A stretch of DNA of 12,311 nt from JAJFFW01 sp039197915 (GTDB taxonomy: Bacteria; Pseudomonadota; Alphaproteobacteria; Caulobacterales; Parvularculaceae), in NCBI GenBank assembly GCA_039197915.1, contig JBCCTV010000077.1:1-12311 (forward strand), written 5' to 3'. Of this stretch, positions 1 through 6,714 are shown piece by piece. How positions within the stretch are numbered: the first letter of the stretch is position 1; every line of letters starts with the position of its first letter. The position numbers were made by a program, and so were the translations under genes. The notes beneath the pieces were generated by a model. It had not been told where the DNA came from. It did no database searches and was given only the letters and a program-made list of their open reading frames with translations.

Positions 1-472
1 CGCCGACGAGATCCATTGAAATCCCGCCAACCTGTTGAACGGAATTAAGTTGGCGCTCGAACAATCCTGAAATTCGGTCCCGGACCTCAAACCCAGATGC
101 GGTTAGAGAAACACGCTTTGACCGACGGTCGACATCTGAGCGTTGATCTTGGATGTATCCTTTATCAACCAGTTGCTTCAGGTTGTAGGATACATTTGAT
201 CCGAGATAGTGCCCGCGCGAACGAAGCTCGCCGGGGGTCAGTTCCGCATCGCCGATGTTATAAAGCAACAAGGCCTGCACTGAATTGATATCGGTCTGGC
301 CGATCCGTTCCAGCTCATCTTTGATGACATCTAAGAGCTGCCTATGCAGGCGCTCAATGAGGTGAAGCAGCTGGAGATAGGGCTCTTTGAGTTCCGCGGC
401 ATCAACCCCGGTCGTCGTGTTGCTCCCCACGCCAATTACCTCGGCTCCAATTACATTTTCGACAACCGTCAT
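1..472 (-). CDS. ldtR: LdtR-like MarR family transcriptional regulator (partial, C-terminus off left edge)
   Basis: This winged-helix DNA-binding regulator is related to LdtR of rhizobia and Liberibacter, which controls an L,D-transpeptidase and stress tolerance; that role is known for the family and only inferred here. The window holds 157 codons starting at ATG 472-470. After a poorly conserved N-terminus (residues 1-25), helices follow with the pattern ELKEPYLQLLHLIERLHRQL (28-47) and DINSVQALLLYNIGDAELTP (61-80). The recognition region GELRSRGHYLGSNVSYNLKQ lies at 81-100, and the wing QRSDVDRRSKRVSLTASG at 110-127. The conserved VQQVGGIS piece near the cut suggests only about 10-20 residues are missing. 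No convincing Shine-Dalgarno lies before the ATG, so the exact start is uncertain. The gene diverges from hemB, a neighbourhood common in Alphaproteobacteria. The family assignment is strong; the LdtR symbol is less certain. Confidence 0.82.
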   Translation of the reverse strand, partial: MTVVENVIGAEVIGVGSNTTTGVDAAELKEPYLQLLHLIERLHRQLLDVIKDELERIGQTDINSVQALLLYNIGDAELTPGELRSRGHYLGSNVSYNLKQLVDKGYIQDQRSDVDRRSKRVSLTASGFEVRDRISGLFERQLNSVQQVGGISMDLVG

Positions 473-518
473 TGCTACGCACTCGACTACTGTGACTTTT
501 CTGAAAGATTAAGTAGCC

Positions 519-547
519 TTGAAGGTCTAAAAGTCGGTTAATTGAAT
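519..547 (+). promoter_or_regulatory. Possible hemB promoter in AT-rich divergent gap
   Basis: The gap between the regulator and hemB (473-638) is AT-rich around 536-562 compared with its GC-rich surroundings. A weak sigma70-like pair can be read on the plus strand: TTGAAG at 519-524, a 17-nt spacer, and TTGAAT at 542-547. This would start transcription near 555 and leave a 5' leader of about 85 nt for hemB. The match to consensus is poor (4 of 6 at -10), so this is only a candidate. A promoter for the regulator on the minus strand must lie in the same gap but is not clear. Confidence 0.22.
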
Positions 548-562
548 AATTACAACTTTTAA

Positions 563-604
563 GGGCTGAGGACACGCCGCGACTAACATTTGGGTCCTCA
601 GACC
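563..604. repeat. Inverted repeat upstream of hemB (11-bp arms, one mismatch, 20-nt loop)
   Basis: CTGAGGAC at 566-573 is the exact reverse complement of GTCCTCAG at 594-601. After one mismatch (565/602) two more pairs extend the arms to 563-573 and 594-604. The loop is 20 nt. The right arm can also fold alone as GGTC-CTCA-GACC (593-604). The element ends 34 nt before the hemB ATG, so it could be a leader RNA hairpin or an operator shared with the divergent regulator. There is no T-run after it, so it does not look like an intrinsic terminator. Confidence 0.6.
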
Positions 605-638
605 GAACGCCCGTCTTCGAACAGTAAAGGTTCGTAAA

Positions 639-1661
639 ATGTCGCCTAATTTTCCGTCCTCAGGTTTTCCGGCAACAAGACTGCGCCGAATGCGCACGGC
701 GCCTTGGTCCCGCGCCCTTGTGCGTGAAACCGCGCTCGGGCCCGGTGATATGATTTGGGCGATCGTCCTTGTCGACGGCGAAAACAAAAAAGAGCCGGTC
801 GCCGCCATGCCAGGCGTTGAACGCCTTTCGATTGACCAAGCGGTCAACGCTGCGAAAAAAGCGCGCGATCTGGGGATTCCCGCCCTCGCCTTGTTCCCGT
901 TTACGAGCCCCGATGAACGCTCGGCCGACGCGCGGCTCGCGCTTAACGGCGACAATCTCATGTGCCGGGCCGCATCAACAATAAAAGACGCCGTGCCAGA
1001 AATCGGCTTGATGGCGGATGTCGCCCTAGACCCTTACACCGACCACGGCCATGACGGCGTCATGCATGAAGGCGAAATTCTCAACGATGAAACGGTTGAG
1101 CTCCTCGTCATGCAATCGCTCCTCCAGGCCCGCGCTGGTTTTGACATCATTGCGCCGTCGGACATGATGGACGGCCGCATCGGGGCCATTCGTGCGAACC
1201 TCGAAAACGAAGGCATGTCCCACGTGCAGATCATGTCCTACGCCGCCAAATATGCCTCGGCGTTCTACGGCCCCTATCGGGAGGCCATAGGGTCGTCAGG
1301 CGTCCTAAAAGGGGACAAACGCACCTATCAAATGGACCCTGGAAATTCGGAAGAGGCGTTACGCGAGGCGAAGCTAGACCTGACCGAAGGTGCCGACAGC
1401 ATTATGGTCAAACCAGCCGGCGCTTATCTCGACATTATATATAGGCTGCGTGAAGCCTACGCTGCACCGACTTATGCTTTTCAGGTTTCAGGCGAATACG
1501 CCATGATCTCCGCGGCCGCCGCCAATGGATGGATCGACCGCGACCGGGCGATCCTTGAGTCTTTGACGGCGATTAAGCGCGCGGGTGCGAATGGCGTTAT
1601 CACCTACTTTGCCGCCGAAGCATGCGCGCTCCTTGAGGGGCAACCAGCCTACGGCGCCTAA
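639..1661 (+). CDS. hemB: Delta-aminolevulinic acid dehydratase (porphobilinogen synthase)
   Basis: HemB condenses two 5-aminolevulinate molecules to porphobilinogen, the second common step of tetrapyrrole synthesis, in the cytoplasm. The 340-residue protein is full length. FPATRLRRMRT (10-20) is a typical HemB N-terminus. The two Schiff-base lysines are K204 (in MSYAAKYASAFYGP) and K258 (in DSIMVKPAGAYLDI). The metal region DVALDPYTDHGHDG (127-140) has Asp where zinc enzymes have a Cys triad, so this is the Mg-type HemB seen in Pseudomonas and Bradyrhizobium. RTYQMDPGN (228-236) and QVSGEYAMI (282-290) are further family motifs. The ATG at 639 has AAAGG (626-630) eight bases upstream. The gene stands alone, diverging from the MarR regulator and converging on a DUF805 gene. 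Its TAA stop lies in the first unit of a tandem repeat. Confidence 0.97.
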   Translation: MSPNFPSSGFPATRLRRMRTAPWSRALVRETALGPGDMIWAIVLVDGENKKEPVAAMPGVERLSIDQAVNAAKKARDLGIPALALFPFTSPDERSADARLALNGDNLMCRAASTIKDAVPEIGLMADVALDPYTDHGHDGVMHEGEILNDETVELLVMQSLLQARAGFDIIAPSDMMDGRIGAIRANLENEGMSHVQIMSYAAKYASAFYGPYREAIGSSGVLKGDKRTYQMDPGNSEEALREAKLDLTEGADSIMVKPAGAYLDIIYRLREAYAAPTYAFQVSGEYAMISAAAANGWIDRDRAILESLTAIKRAGANGVITYFAAEACALLEGQPAYGA

Positions 1662-1724
1662 ACCGCGCCGAGCGGGGCTCTAAACAGCGCCGAGCGGATC
1701 TCTAAACAGCGCCTAGCGGATCTG
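1659..1724. repeat. Three tandem 22-bp direct repeats at the hemB/DUF805 convergence
   Basis: Units run 1659-1680, 1681-1702 and 1703-1724. Units 2 and 3 differ at two positions and unit 1 is somewhat more diverged. All share TAAAC at the left end, GCGCC in the middle and AGCGG further right. The hemB stop TAA is the start of unit 1, and unit 3 encodes the last residues (DPLGAV) and stop of the DUF805 protein on the minus strand. On the minus strand units 1 and 2 also read PLGAV-stop in shifted frames. The array is therefore best explained as tandem duplication of the DUF805 3' end. Because 22 is one more than a multiple of three, each copy places its stops in a different frame. Confidence 0.9.
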
Positions 1725-2199
1725 GCCCGTGGGTGTTTGGCCCGGCATCGCCGCGTTTTATGCCGAGCTCCCAAAGCATCCAGAAGAACATGGCCGTCGA
1801 CGCAACGTTTACGAGGGCGCCGGCGAAGTTCGGCCGGTAAACCGGTACGCTCGTGCCGAGTATAGAAATTTCGTCAATGCCCCCGCCAATGCCGAGCATA
1901 ACAATCAATGCACTTAGAATTGACGGCCCAATGAAATACCAAAAGAGCTGCTCGGGCCGGTCGCGGTCATGCAGACGTTTGAGTGTCAGCGCCTGAAGCG
2001 GACGGAATAAGAGCGCGAGCACAATCAAAGACGTTAGCCCAATGCCAACGGCCGTTGACGCAACGCCCATTATTGCAGCGATCATCGAAACCACGGTGCT
2101 GACTAAAAAATTCAAGACCACAATACCAATCGCGCCAAGCCACCAGGTTTTCCGGCTGATGCGTCCTTCGAGATCCAAATAAAGAAATTCAAAATCCAT
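1702..2199 (-). CDS. DUF805 family inner-membrane protein
   Basis: The 165-residue protein matches DUF805, a family of small integral membrane proteins of unknown function, widespread in bacteria. Family hallmarks are visible: EGRISRKTWWLG at 11-22, KRLHDRDRPEQLFWY at 74-88, and the C-terminal GDAGPNTHGPDPLG at 150-163. Four hydrophobic stretches near 19-45, 51-70, 86-106 and 127-146 suggest four membrane spans. The ATG at 2199 is preceded by GGAGAG (2204-2209 on the complement), a good ribosome-binding site. The gene converges on hemB and diverges from purB, so it is probably a single-gene unit. Its last codons lie in the third copy of a tandem 22-bp repeat. No function can be assigned from the sequence. 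Confidence 0.88.
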   Translation of the reverse strand: MDFEFLYLDLEGRISRKTWWLGAIGIVVLNFLVSTVVSMIAAIMGVASTAVGIGLTSLIVLALLFRPLQALTLKRLHDRDRPEQLFWYFIGPSILSALIVMLGIGGGIDEISILGTSVPVYRPNFAGALVNVASTAMFFWMLWELGIKRGDAGPNTHGPDPLGAV

Positions 2200-2241
2200 T
2201 TCGCTCTCCAGTCAGGTCGCCGCCCGCAGAAAATCAAGCGA

Positions 2242-2254
2242 GGCAACAGTTGCC
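2242..2254. promoter_or_regulatory. Perfect palindrome in the DUF805/purB divergent promoter region
   Basis: GGCAAC at 2242-2247 and GTTGCC at 2249-2254 are exact reverse complements around a central A. It lies near the centre of the 112-bp gap between the two start codons. Its right arm overlaps the best purB promoter candidate: TTGCCG at 2250-2255, a 17-nt spacer, then a TATCAA -10. A site in this place would suit a repressor acting on one or both genes. No known operator is recognised, and an RNA hairpin is the alternative. Confidence 0.45.
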
Positions 2255-2278
2255 GGCCTCTTCTCTCCCTTTTATCAA
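2250..2278 (+). promoter_or_regulatory. Candidate purB promoter
   Basis: TTGCCG (2250-2255) and TATCAA (2273-2278) are separated by 17 nt, with 4 of 6 matches each to the sigma70 consensus. Transcription would start near 2285, giving a leader of about 27 nt before the purB ATG. The -35 overlaps the right arm of the 13-bp palindrome. This is a weak call based only on spacing and partial consensus. Confidence 0.28.
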
Positions 2279-2311
2279 ACAAGCACGTCCCCTGTCATGG
2301 AAGGCACGCAT

Positions 2312-3625
2312 ATGATCCCGCGTTATACCCGCGCTGAGATGGCCGCAATCTGGTCGCCGGAAACGAAGTTTCGCATCTGGTTTGAAATAGAAGCGCACGC
2401 CGCAACGAAAATGGCGGAAATCGGGGTCATCCCACGAGAGGCCGCGGAAGCCGTCTGGCGCAAGGGAGAAAACGCCCGCTTTGACGTGGATCGCATCAAC
2501 GCCATCGAAGCGGAAGTCAAACACGACGTCATCGCTTTCCTGACCCACCTCTCAGAGATCGTTGGACCTGAAGCGCGCTATGTGCACCAGGGTATGACGT
2601 CCTCTGATGTTCTGGATACGTGTCTATCAGTTCAGCTTACGCGCGCGGCGGACCTCCTCCTCGAAGGTGTGGACCGCGTCCGTGCAGCTTTGCGTCGGCG
2701 CGCCTTTGAGCACCGCGACACAATTTGCGTTGGACGCAGCCACGGCATCCACGCTGAGCCAACGACGATGGGGCTGAAACTTGCGGGGTTTTTCGCCGAA
2801 TTTGAGCGGGCGAAAGCAAGGCTTCTAACCGCGCGCGAGGAGATCGCAACCTGCGCCCTCTCTGGCGCTGTCGGGACATTTGCGAATATTGATCCAGCCG
2901 TTGAGGAATATGTCGCTGAAAAGCTTGGGCTCAGCGTTGAACCCATATCAACCCAAGTCATCCCGCGGGATCGACACGCAGCATTCTTCAACTGCCTCGC
3001 GCTCATCGCGTCCTCGATCGAGCGGCTTGCAACTGAGGTTAGACATTTACAGCGCACGGAGGTTCTTGAAGCCGAGGAATATTTCTCGCCCGGTCAAAAG
3101 GGCTCCTCGGCGATGCCGCATAAGCGCAACCCGGTCCTGACCGAAAACCTAACCGGGCTTGCCCGCCTGGTTCGCATGTGCGCGGCGCCTGCTATGGAAA
3201 ACGTTGCGCTTTGGCATGAGCGGGATATCTCGCACTCGTCCGTAGAAAGAGGGATTGGCCCGGATGCGACTGTGCACCTTGATTTCGCATTGCATCGCCT
3301 GGGCTCGGTTGTCGAAAACCTCGTGATTTACCCCGAGCGGTGTCGCGAAAACCTCGAGCGTCTTGGCGGCTTAGTCCACTCGCAGCAGGTCCTTCTCGCC
3401 CTTACCCAGGCTGGCGCCTCGCGCGAAGACGCCTACGCACTCGTGCAGCGGTGCGCGATGCCTGCGTGGCGCGGTGAAGGCGCGTTTTTTGACAACCTCA
3501 AAGCGGACGCCGATGTCACAAAGCATCTGAGCGCAGACGAGCTAGCGGCGTTGTTTGACCTTGAGCATCACACAAAACATGTGCGCACGCTCTTTATCCG
3601 GATCTTTGGCGAAGCCGGCAGCTAA
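2312..3625 (+). CDS. purB: Adenylosuccinate lyase
   Basis: PurB acts twice in purine synthesis: it splits SAICAR to AICAR and adenylosuccinate to AMP, releasing fumarate. It belongs to the aspartase/fumarase superfamily and acts as a cytoplasmic homotetramer. The 437-residue protein begins MIPRYTRAEM. TSSDVLDT (96-103), GRSHGIHAEPTT (141-152, with the likely catalytic H144) and the fumarate-lyase signature GSSAMPHKRNP (264-274, carrying the flexible-loop catalytic serine) are all intact. The length is normal for the short PurB type. I chose ATG 2312 over the in-frame ATG 2297: GGAAGG at 2299-2304 makes a good ribosome-binding site for 2312, and PurB proteins usually start MI.RY. The gene stands alone between DUF805 (divergent) and a convergent membrane-protein gene. 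Confidence 0.97.
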   Translation: MIPRYTRAEMAAIWSPETKFRIWFEIEAHAATKMAEIGVIPREAAEAVWRKGENARFDVDRINAIEAEVKHDVIAFLTHLSEIVGPEARYVHQGMTSSDVLDTCLSVQLTRAADLLLEGVDRVRAALRRRAFEHRDTICVGRSHGIHAEPTTMGLKLAGFFAEFERAKARLLTAREEIATCALSGAVGTFANIDPAVEEYVAEKLGLSVEPISTQVIPRDRHAAFFNCLALIASSIERLATEVRHLQRTEVLEAEEYFSPGQKGSSAMPHKRNPVLTENLTGLARLVRMCAAPAMENVALWHERDISHSSVERGIGPDATVHLDFALHRLGSVVENLVIYPERCRENLERLGGLVHSQQVLLALTQAGASREDAYALVQRCAMPAWRGEGAFFDNLKADADVTKHLSADELAALFDLEHHTKHVRTLFIRIFGEAGS

Positions 3626-3627
3626 CG

Positions 3628-3664
3628 TCGGGGCACGAGGTCCATCCTTATCGATGGCGCCCGA
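3628..3664. terminator. Two-tier hairpin between convergent purB and DoxX-like gene
   Basis: The 39-bp gap can fold as an outer stem TCGGG (3628-3632) with CCCGA (3660-3664) and an inner stem CCATC (3642-3646) with GATGG (3653-3657). The position between two convergent genes suits a bidirectional terminator. There is no clear T-run on either side, so the call is weak. Confidence 0.28.
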
Positions 3665-4135
3665 TCAAAATCGACGCTGCAGGTAAATCGCGTTCACGAT
3701 AGAAACGCCCAACATCACCGCCGCAATAACAAAAAGTGTTGGCGACGCGTCCATTGAGAAGTTTTCGCGCACAAATGGTCCGCCCGCGCTAATCGCGTCG
3801 ACCGGCGGGACGCCGCCCGCATACCCCGCCGGAGTGACAACGCCAAGAAGCGGCGAAAGATGGAACGCCACAGCGCCAAGAAACGGGAGCACCGCTAATT
3901 TTGATCCGAGGTCGCGGGTAAATGGAATAATGACCAAAACGCCCGCGAAAAGCTCTAGAGCGCCCGCTGCATAGTTTAACCAGGGGAAGACTGCGCTCGC
4001 AAAAGGATACTCAAACAACGTCGCTTTATATTCAATGTACGGAAAAATATGGGCCGTTCCGGAAAACTTCGCCACACCAAACATGATCAGGAAAGCGCCG
4101 ATACCAAGCGAAAAGAACCATCGGATCAATACCAT
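3665..4135 (-). CDS. Small DoxX-like integral membrane protein
   Basis: The 156-residue protein is very hydrophobic with about four membrane segments (near 4-22, 47-71, 80-101 and 132-151). The N-terminal RWFFSLGIGAFLIMFGVAKF, followed by a loop with HIFPYIEY (29-36), resembles the first segment of DoxX and related quinol-oxidase-associated or terpene-like membrane proteins. GALELFAGVLVIIPFTR (58-74) is the usual second segment, and FHLSPLLGV (91-99) is conserved-looking. The C-terminal loop VPPVDAISAGGPFVREN may be exposed. The start at 4135 is supported by AAGGGGG just upstream on the minus strand. It lies downstream of the peptidase gene on the same strand, but a 166-bp gap with a hairpin separates them. 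The family call is by general pattern and no function can be given. Confidence 0.6.
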   Translation of the reverse strand: MVLIRWFFSLGIGAFLIMFGVAKFSGTAHIFPYIEYKATLFEYPFASAVFPWLNYAAGALELFAGVLVIIPFTRDLGSKLAVLPFLGAVAFHLSPLLGVVTPAGYAGGVPPVDAISAGGPFVRENFSMDASPTLFVIAAVMLGVSIVNAIYLQRRF

Positions 4136-4247
4136 AACAAACCCCCTTCGACGGCGCCGCGACGCACCATCTAGTTATGATGAAAAATAAGATGCGCTCT
4201 GGATAAAGCAAGGCCGTGGGCCGCGTGACACATCAAACGGCAGCCTT

Positions 4248-4264
4248 CCCTAAAGACTTTAGGG
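4248..4264. terminator. 17-bp perfect dyad downstream of the S9 peptidase gene
   Basis: CCCTAAA (4248-4254), a GAC loop (4255-4257) and TTTAGGG (4258-4264) form a perfect 7-bp hairpin 38 bp after the peptidase stop codon. On the minus strand it could stop peptidase transcription before the DoxX-like gene. No T-run follows, so an operator for the DoxX-like gene is an equal alternative. The 166-bp gap (4136-4301) holds no other feature that I can support. Confidence 0.4.
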
Positions 4265-4301
4265 TTGCTTCCGAGCCGTCGAGCGGTTGATCAAAGACAC
4301 T

Positions 4302-6557
4302 CTATTCTCCAGAGCTCGCTGTTTCGCCCAACGCCTTTAAGGCAAAGGCGTAGACATGGGCGCGTTCATCGAGACGTTCAAAACGCGCAGCCGAGCCCGC
4401 ATGTCCCGCCCCCATGTTCATCCGCAACACAAAAGGACCGCCCGACGCTTCATCGCGCAATTTTGCAATCCACTTTGGCATTTCCCAGTAGGTCACGCGG
4501 TAATCAGTGAGGCCGCCGGTTGCTAGGATTGGCGGGTAGGTTTCGTTTTTGACGTTATCATAAGGCGAGTAGCTACGAATCCATCCGTACTCCTCTTTGC
4601 TGTCGATCGGGTTCCCCCACTCCTCCCACTCGGGCGGCGTCAGCGGCAGCTCTGCATCAGAAATCGTATTGATGACATCTACAAATGGCACTTCAGCAAT
4701 AACGCCCGCGTAGAGCTCCGGCTTCAGGTTGACGGACGCACCGACGAGAAGCCCGCCGGCGCTTCCGCCGTGAATAACAATGCCGTTTTCACGCGCATAC
4801 CCTTTTCGTACTAAATCCTCTGCGACTGCATTGAAATCGACAAAGGTATTCATCTTTTTACTGAGCTTACCGTCGAGGTACCATTGCCGGCCTTTCGCAG
4901 CCCCGCCGCGGGGATGGGCAATGACGTAGATTAATCCTCGATCAACAAGCGGCAAAACCGATGTCGAGAAGGACGCCGGTATTGTGATCCCATAGGAGCC
5001 GTAGCCATAAAGAATAACGCTCGCCGTGCCGTCGACGGGCGTCGACGCTTTTCGTAAAACGGTGACGGGAACTTCCGCGCCATCCTCGGAGCGCGTGAAG
5101 AAACGCTCCACAGTGTAATCATCCGAGTTATGACCAATAGGCACTTCTTGCCGTTTAACGAGACTGCGCTCGCGCGTTCCCATATCGTAATCAAAAGTCT
5201 CGCGCGGCGTAGACGGCGATTCATAGGTCAGCCTGAGGGTCGCCGTGTCGTATTCAAATCCCTCATCGACGCCTAAGCTGTAGGCTTGCTCGTCAAATTC
5301 AATATCGTGTTCCGCCCCGTCATAGCCGGCGACACGAATTCTCGGTAGCGCGTCCGATCGTTCGAGCAGCACCAAATAGTCTTTGAACGTCACAACATCG
5401 ACAATCGTAACTCCGGGTCTATGGGGGCGGATATCGACCCAGTTCTCTCGCGCCGGCGTTGTCACTGGCGTTTCGACAAGCTTAAAGTCGACGGCGCCGT
5501 CTTCATTGGTCATGATATAGAAATTATCACCACGGTGATTAACGTAATATTCAACGCCATTCCTCCGCGGCTCGATTATCTGAGCTTCAGCGCCATTATC
5601 AGCCGCGTCGACCACGCGCACTTCGCTTGTGATCTGGCTACTGGAAGTGATGACCACATAAGTCCCGCTTAAGGTCTTTGACAGCGATAAGAAAAACGCG
5701 TCGTCAGGTTCCTCATAAACCACGCGATCGTCTCCAGGCGCCTGACCCAACAAATGCTGCTTAACGCGCCTCGGACGTGAGCTTTCGTCGCGTTCAATGT
5801 AGTAAAATCCGCTTGCGTCAGAGATCCATGCAACGTCGCCGCCATAGGCCCCGTCGATCGTATCGGGAAGATCTTCGCCCGTGGCGATATCACGGACTTT
5901 TATCGTGAAATCCTCAGCGCCAAGCCGATCGACGCTATAGGCGATAAATATGTGATCAGGGCTTTGCGTTACTGACCCGATCGAGAAAAATTTTGAAGCG
6001 CCGCGTTCTTTATCTCCATCATAGAGAATTTCATCATCGCCGCCAGAAACAAGCCGGCGTTTAAAGATGGGGTATTCACCCCCGTCGCGATAGCCAATCC
6101 AGTAGAGATAAGCGCCATCGCGCATCGGCGCGCTTTCATCATTCTCTTTAATTCGTGCACGCATTTCGCTGAACAACGCTTCGCGAAGGCTCTCCAAGTC
6201 TGAGGTCATTTCCCCGTAATAGGCGTTCTCTGCATCCAATACGGCACGAATATCTTCCGGCAACGTGGAGGGATCATCGAGGACTTGCTGCCAGTTTTCG
6301 GCGCGCAACCAGCCGTAATTATCGACCCGGCGCTCGCCATGCTGAACAATTTCAACGGGGCGTTTTTCAACGATAGGCGGCGCGATTTCGGCGAACGGAT
6401 TAGTCGTTGACGGCATAGAAACTTTGTCCTTCGGAGATGGCGTATCCGGATCGGCGCCGCAGGCGACAAGCACAAGGGCCGATGCAATTGAAATCAAAAG
6501 ATGTAAGGGAGATATCGGTATACGGAATTCAAGGGGCTTAAATGGTTTGCGCGACAT
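4302..6557 (-). CDS. ptrB: S9A prolyl oligopeptidase family serine peptidase, oligopeptidase B-like, with lipoprotein signal
   Basis: Oligopeptidase B cleaves short peptides after Arg or Lys. From the start at 6557 the protein has 751 residues: a lipoprotein signal with LLISIASALVLVAC (lipid-accepting C33), a beta-propeller domain (roughly 85-430), then an alpha/beta-hydrolase domain (roughly 470-745). The triad is S599 in GGSAGG, D685 in GGLTDYR and H719 in NMGAGHAG. PFVDV and the acidic PPEWEEWGNP (641-650) match the oligopeptidase B substrate pocket, where two Glu bind the basic side chain. NTFVDF and WYLDGKL are also family motifs. Odd points are the lipobox, since enterobacterial OpdB is cytoplasmic, and HPRGGAAKG (548-556), where relatives usually have RGGGE-x-G. 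An upstream ATG at 6647 is in frame but would place a possible operator in coding DNA and bury the signal peptide. The gene diverges from msrA. The substrate range is inferred. Confidence 0.88.
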   Translation of the reverse strand: MSRKPFKPLEFRIPISPLHLLISIASALVLVACGADPDTPSPKDKVSMPSTTNPFAEIAPPIVEKRPVEIVQHGERRVDNYGWLRAENWQQVLDDPSTLPEDIRAVLDAENAYYGEMTSDLESLREALFSEMRARIKENDESAPMRDGAYLYWIGYRDGGEYPIFKRRLVSGGDDEILYDGDKERGASKFFSIGSVTQSPDHIFIAYSVDRLGAEDFTIKVRDIATGEDLPDTIDGAYGGDVAWISDASGFYYIERDESSRPRRVKQHLLGQAPGDDRVVYEEPDDAFFLSLSKTLSGTYVVITSSSQITSEVRVVDAADNGAEAQIIEPRRNGVEYYVNHRGDNFYIMTNEDGAVDFKLVETPVTTPARENWVDIRPHRPGVTIVDVVTFKDYLVLLERSDALPRIRVAGYDGAEHDIEFDEQAYSLGVDEGFEYDTATLRLTYESPSTPRETFDYDMGTRERSLVKRQEVPIGHNSDDYTVERFFTRSEDGAEVPVTVLRKASTPVDGTASVILYGYGSYGITIPASFSTSVLPLVDRGLIYVIAHPRGGAAKGRQWYLDGKLSKKMNTFVDFNAVAEDLVRKGYARENGIVIHGGSAGGLLVGASVNLKPELYAGVIAEVPFVDVINTISDAELPLTPPEWEEWGNPIDSKEEYGWIRSYSPYDNVKNETYPPILATGGLTDYRVTYWEMPKWIAKLRDEASGGPFVLRMNMGAGHAGSAARFERLDERAHVYAFALKALGETASSGE

Positions 6558-6619
6558 TCTGTGCGGGGTCCATCGTTTGAATAGGGGGCGTAACAAAGGC
6601 GTGATCGTTGAGTTTCTCA

Positions 6620-6652
6620 CGTGAATGTAAATCGCGTGATGACACATTCACG
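6620..6652. promoter_or_regulatory. Possible operator: 9-bp inverted repeat with an extra half-site in the ptrB/msrA divergent region
   Basis: CGTGAATGT (6620-6628) and ACATTCACG (6644-6652) are perfect reverse complements with a 15-nt spacer. Inside the spacer CGTGATGAC (6635-6643) is a third, imperfect copy of the half-site, exactly 15 bp from the first in the same direction. TCACGTGA at 6617-6624 is itself palindromic, and another CACGTGAC lies at 6719-6726 just inside msrA. The cluster sits between the two start codons (6557 and 6715), where a regulator could control both envelope genes. The cognate regulator is unknown. Confidence 0.55.
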
Positions 6653-6714
6653 CTTACTTAGCTACTGCCCACCGAGCGAATACTCGCGCAACAGAGTAAA
6701 CTGGATTTTGAGAT

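Noticed and set aside
344..541. Plus-strand open frame of 65 codons over the regulator start
   Set aside because: It is antisense to clear LdtR-like coding and shows no recognisable protein features.
1659..1724. CRISPR-like array
   Set aside because: The repeats are directly adjacent without spacers and include the ends of two genes; this is a tandem repeat.
2297..2311. ATG at 2297 as the purB start
   Set aside because: The GGAAGG it contains is better used as the ribosome-binding site for ATG 2312, and the family usually starts MI.RY.
6558..6647. 30-codon N-terminal extension of the S9 peptidase from ATG 6647
   Set aside because: It would bury the lipoprotein signal in the protein interior and cover the inverted repeat; no good ribosome-binding site precedes it. 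The 6557 start also lacks a strong site, so this stays the alternative.
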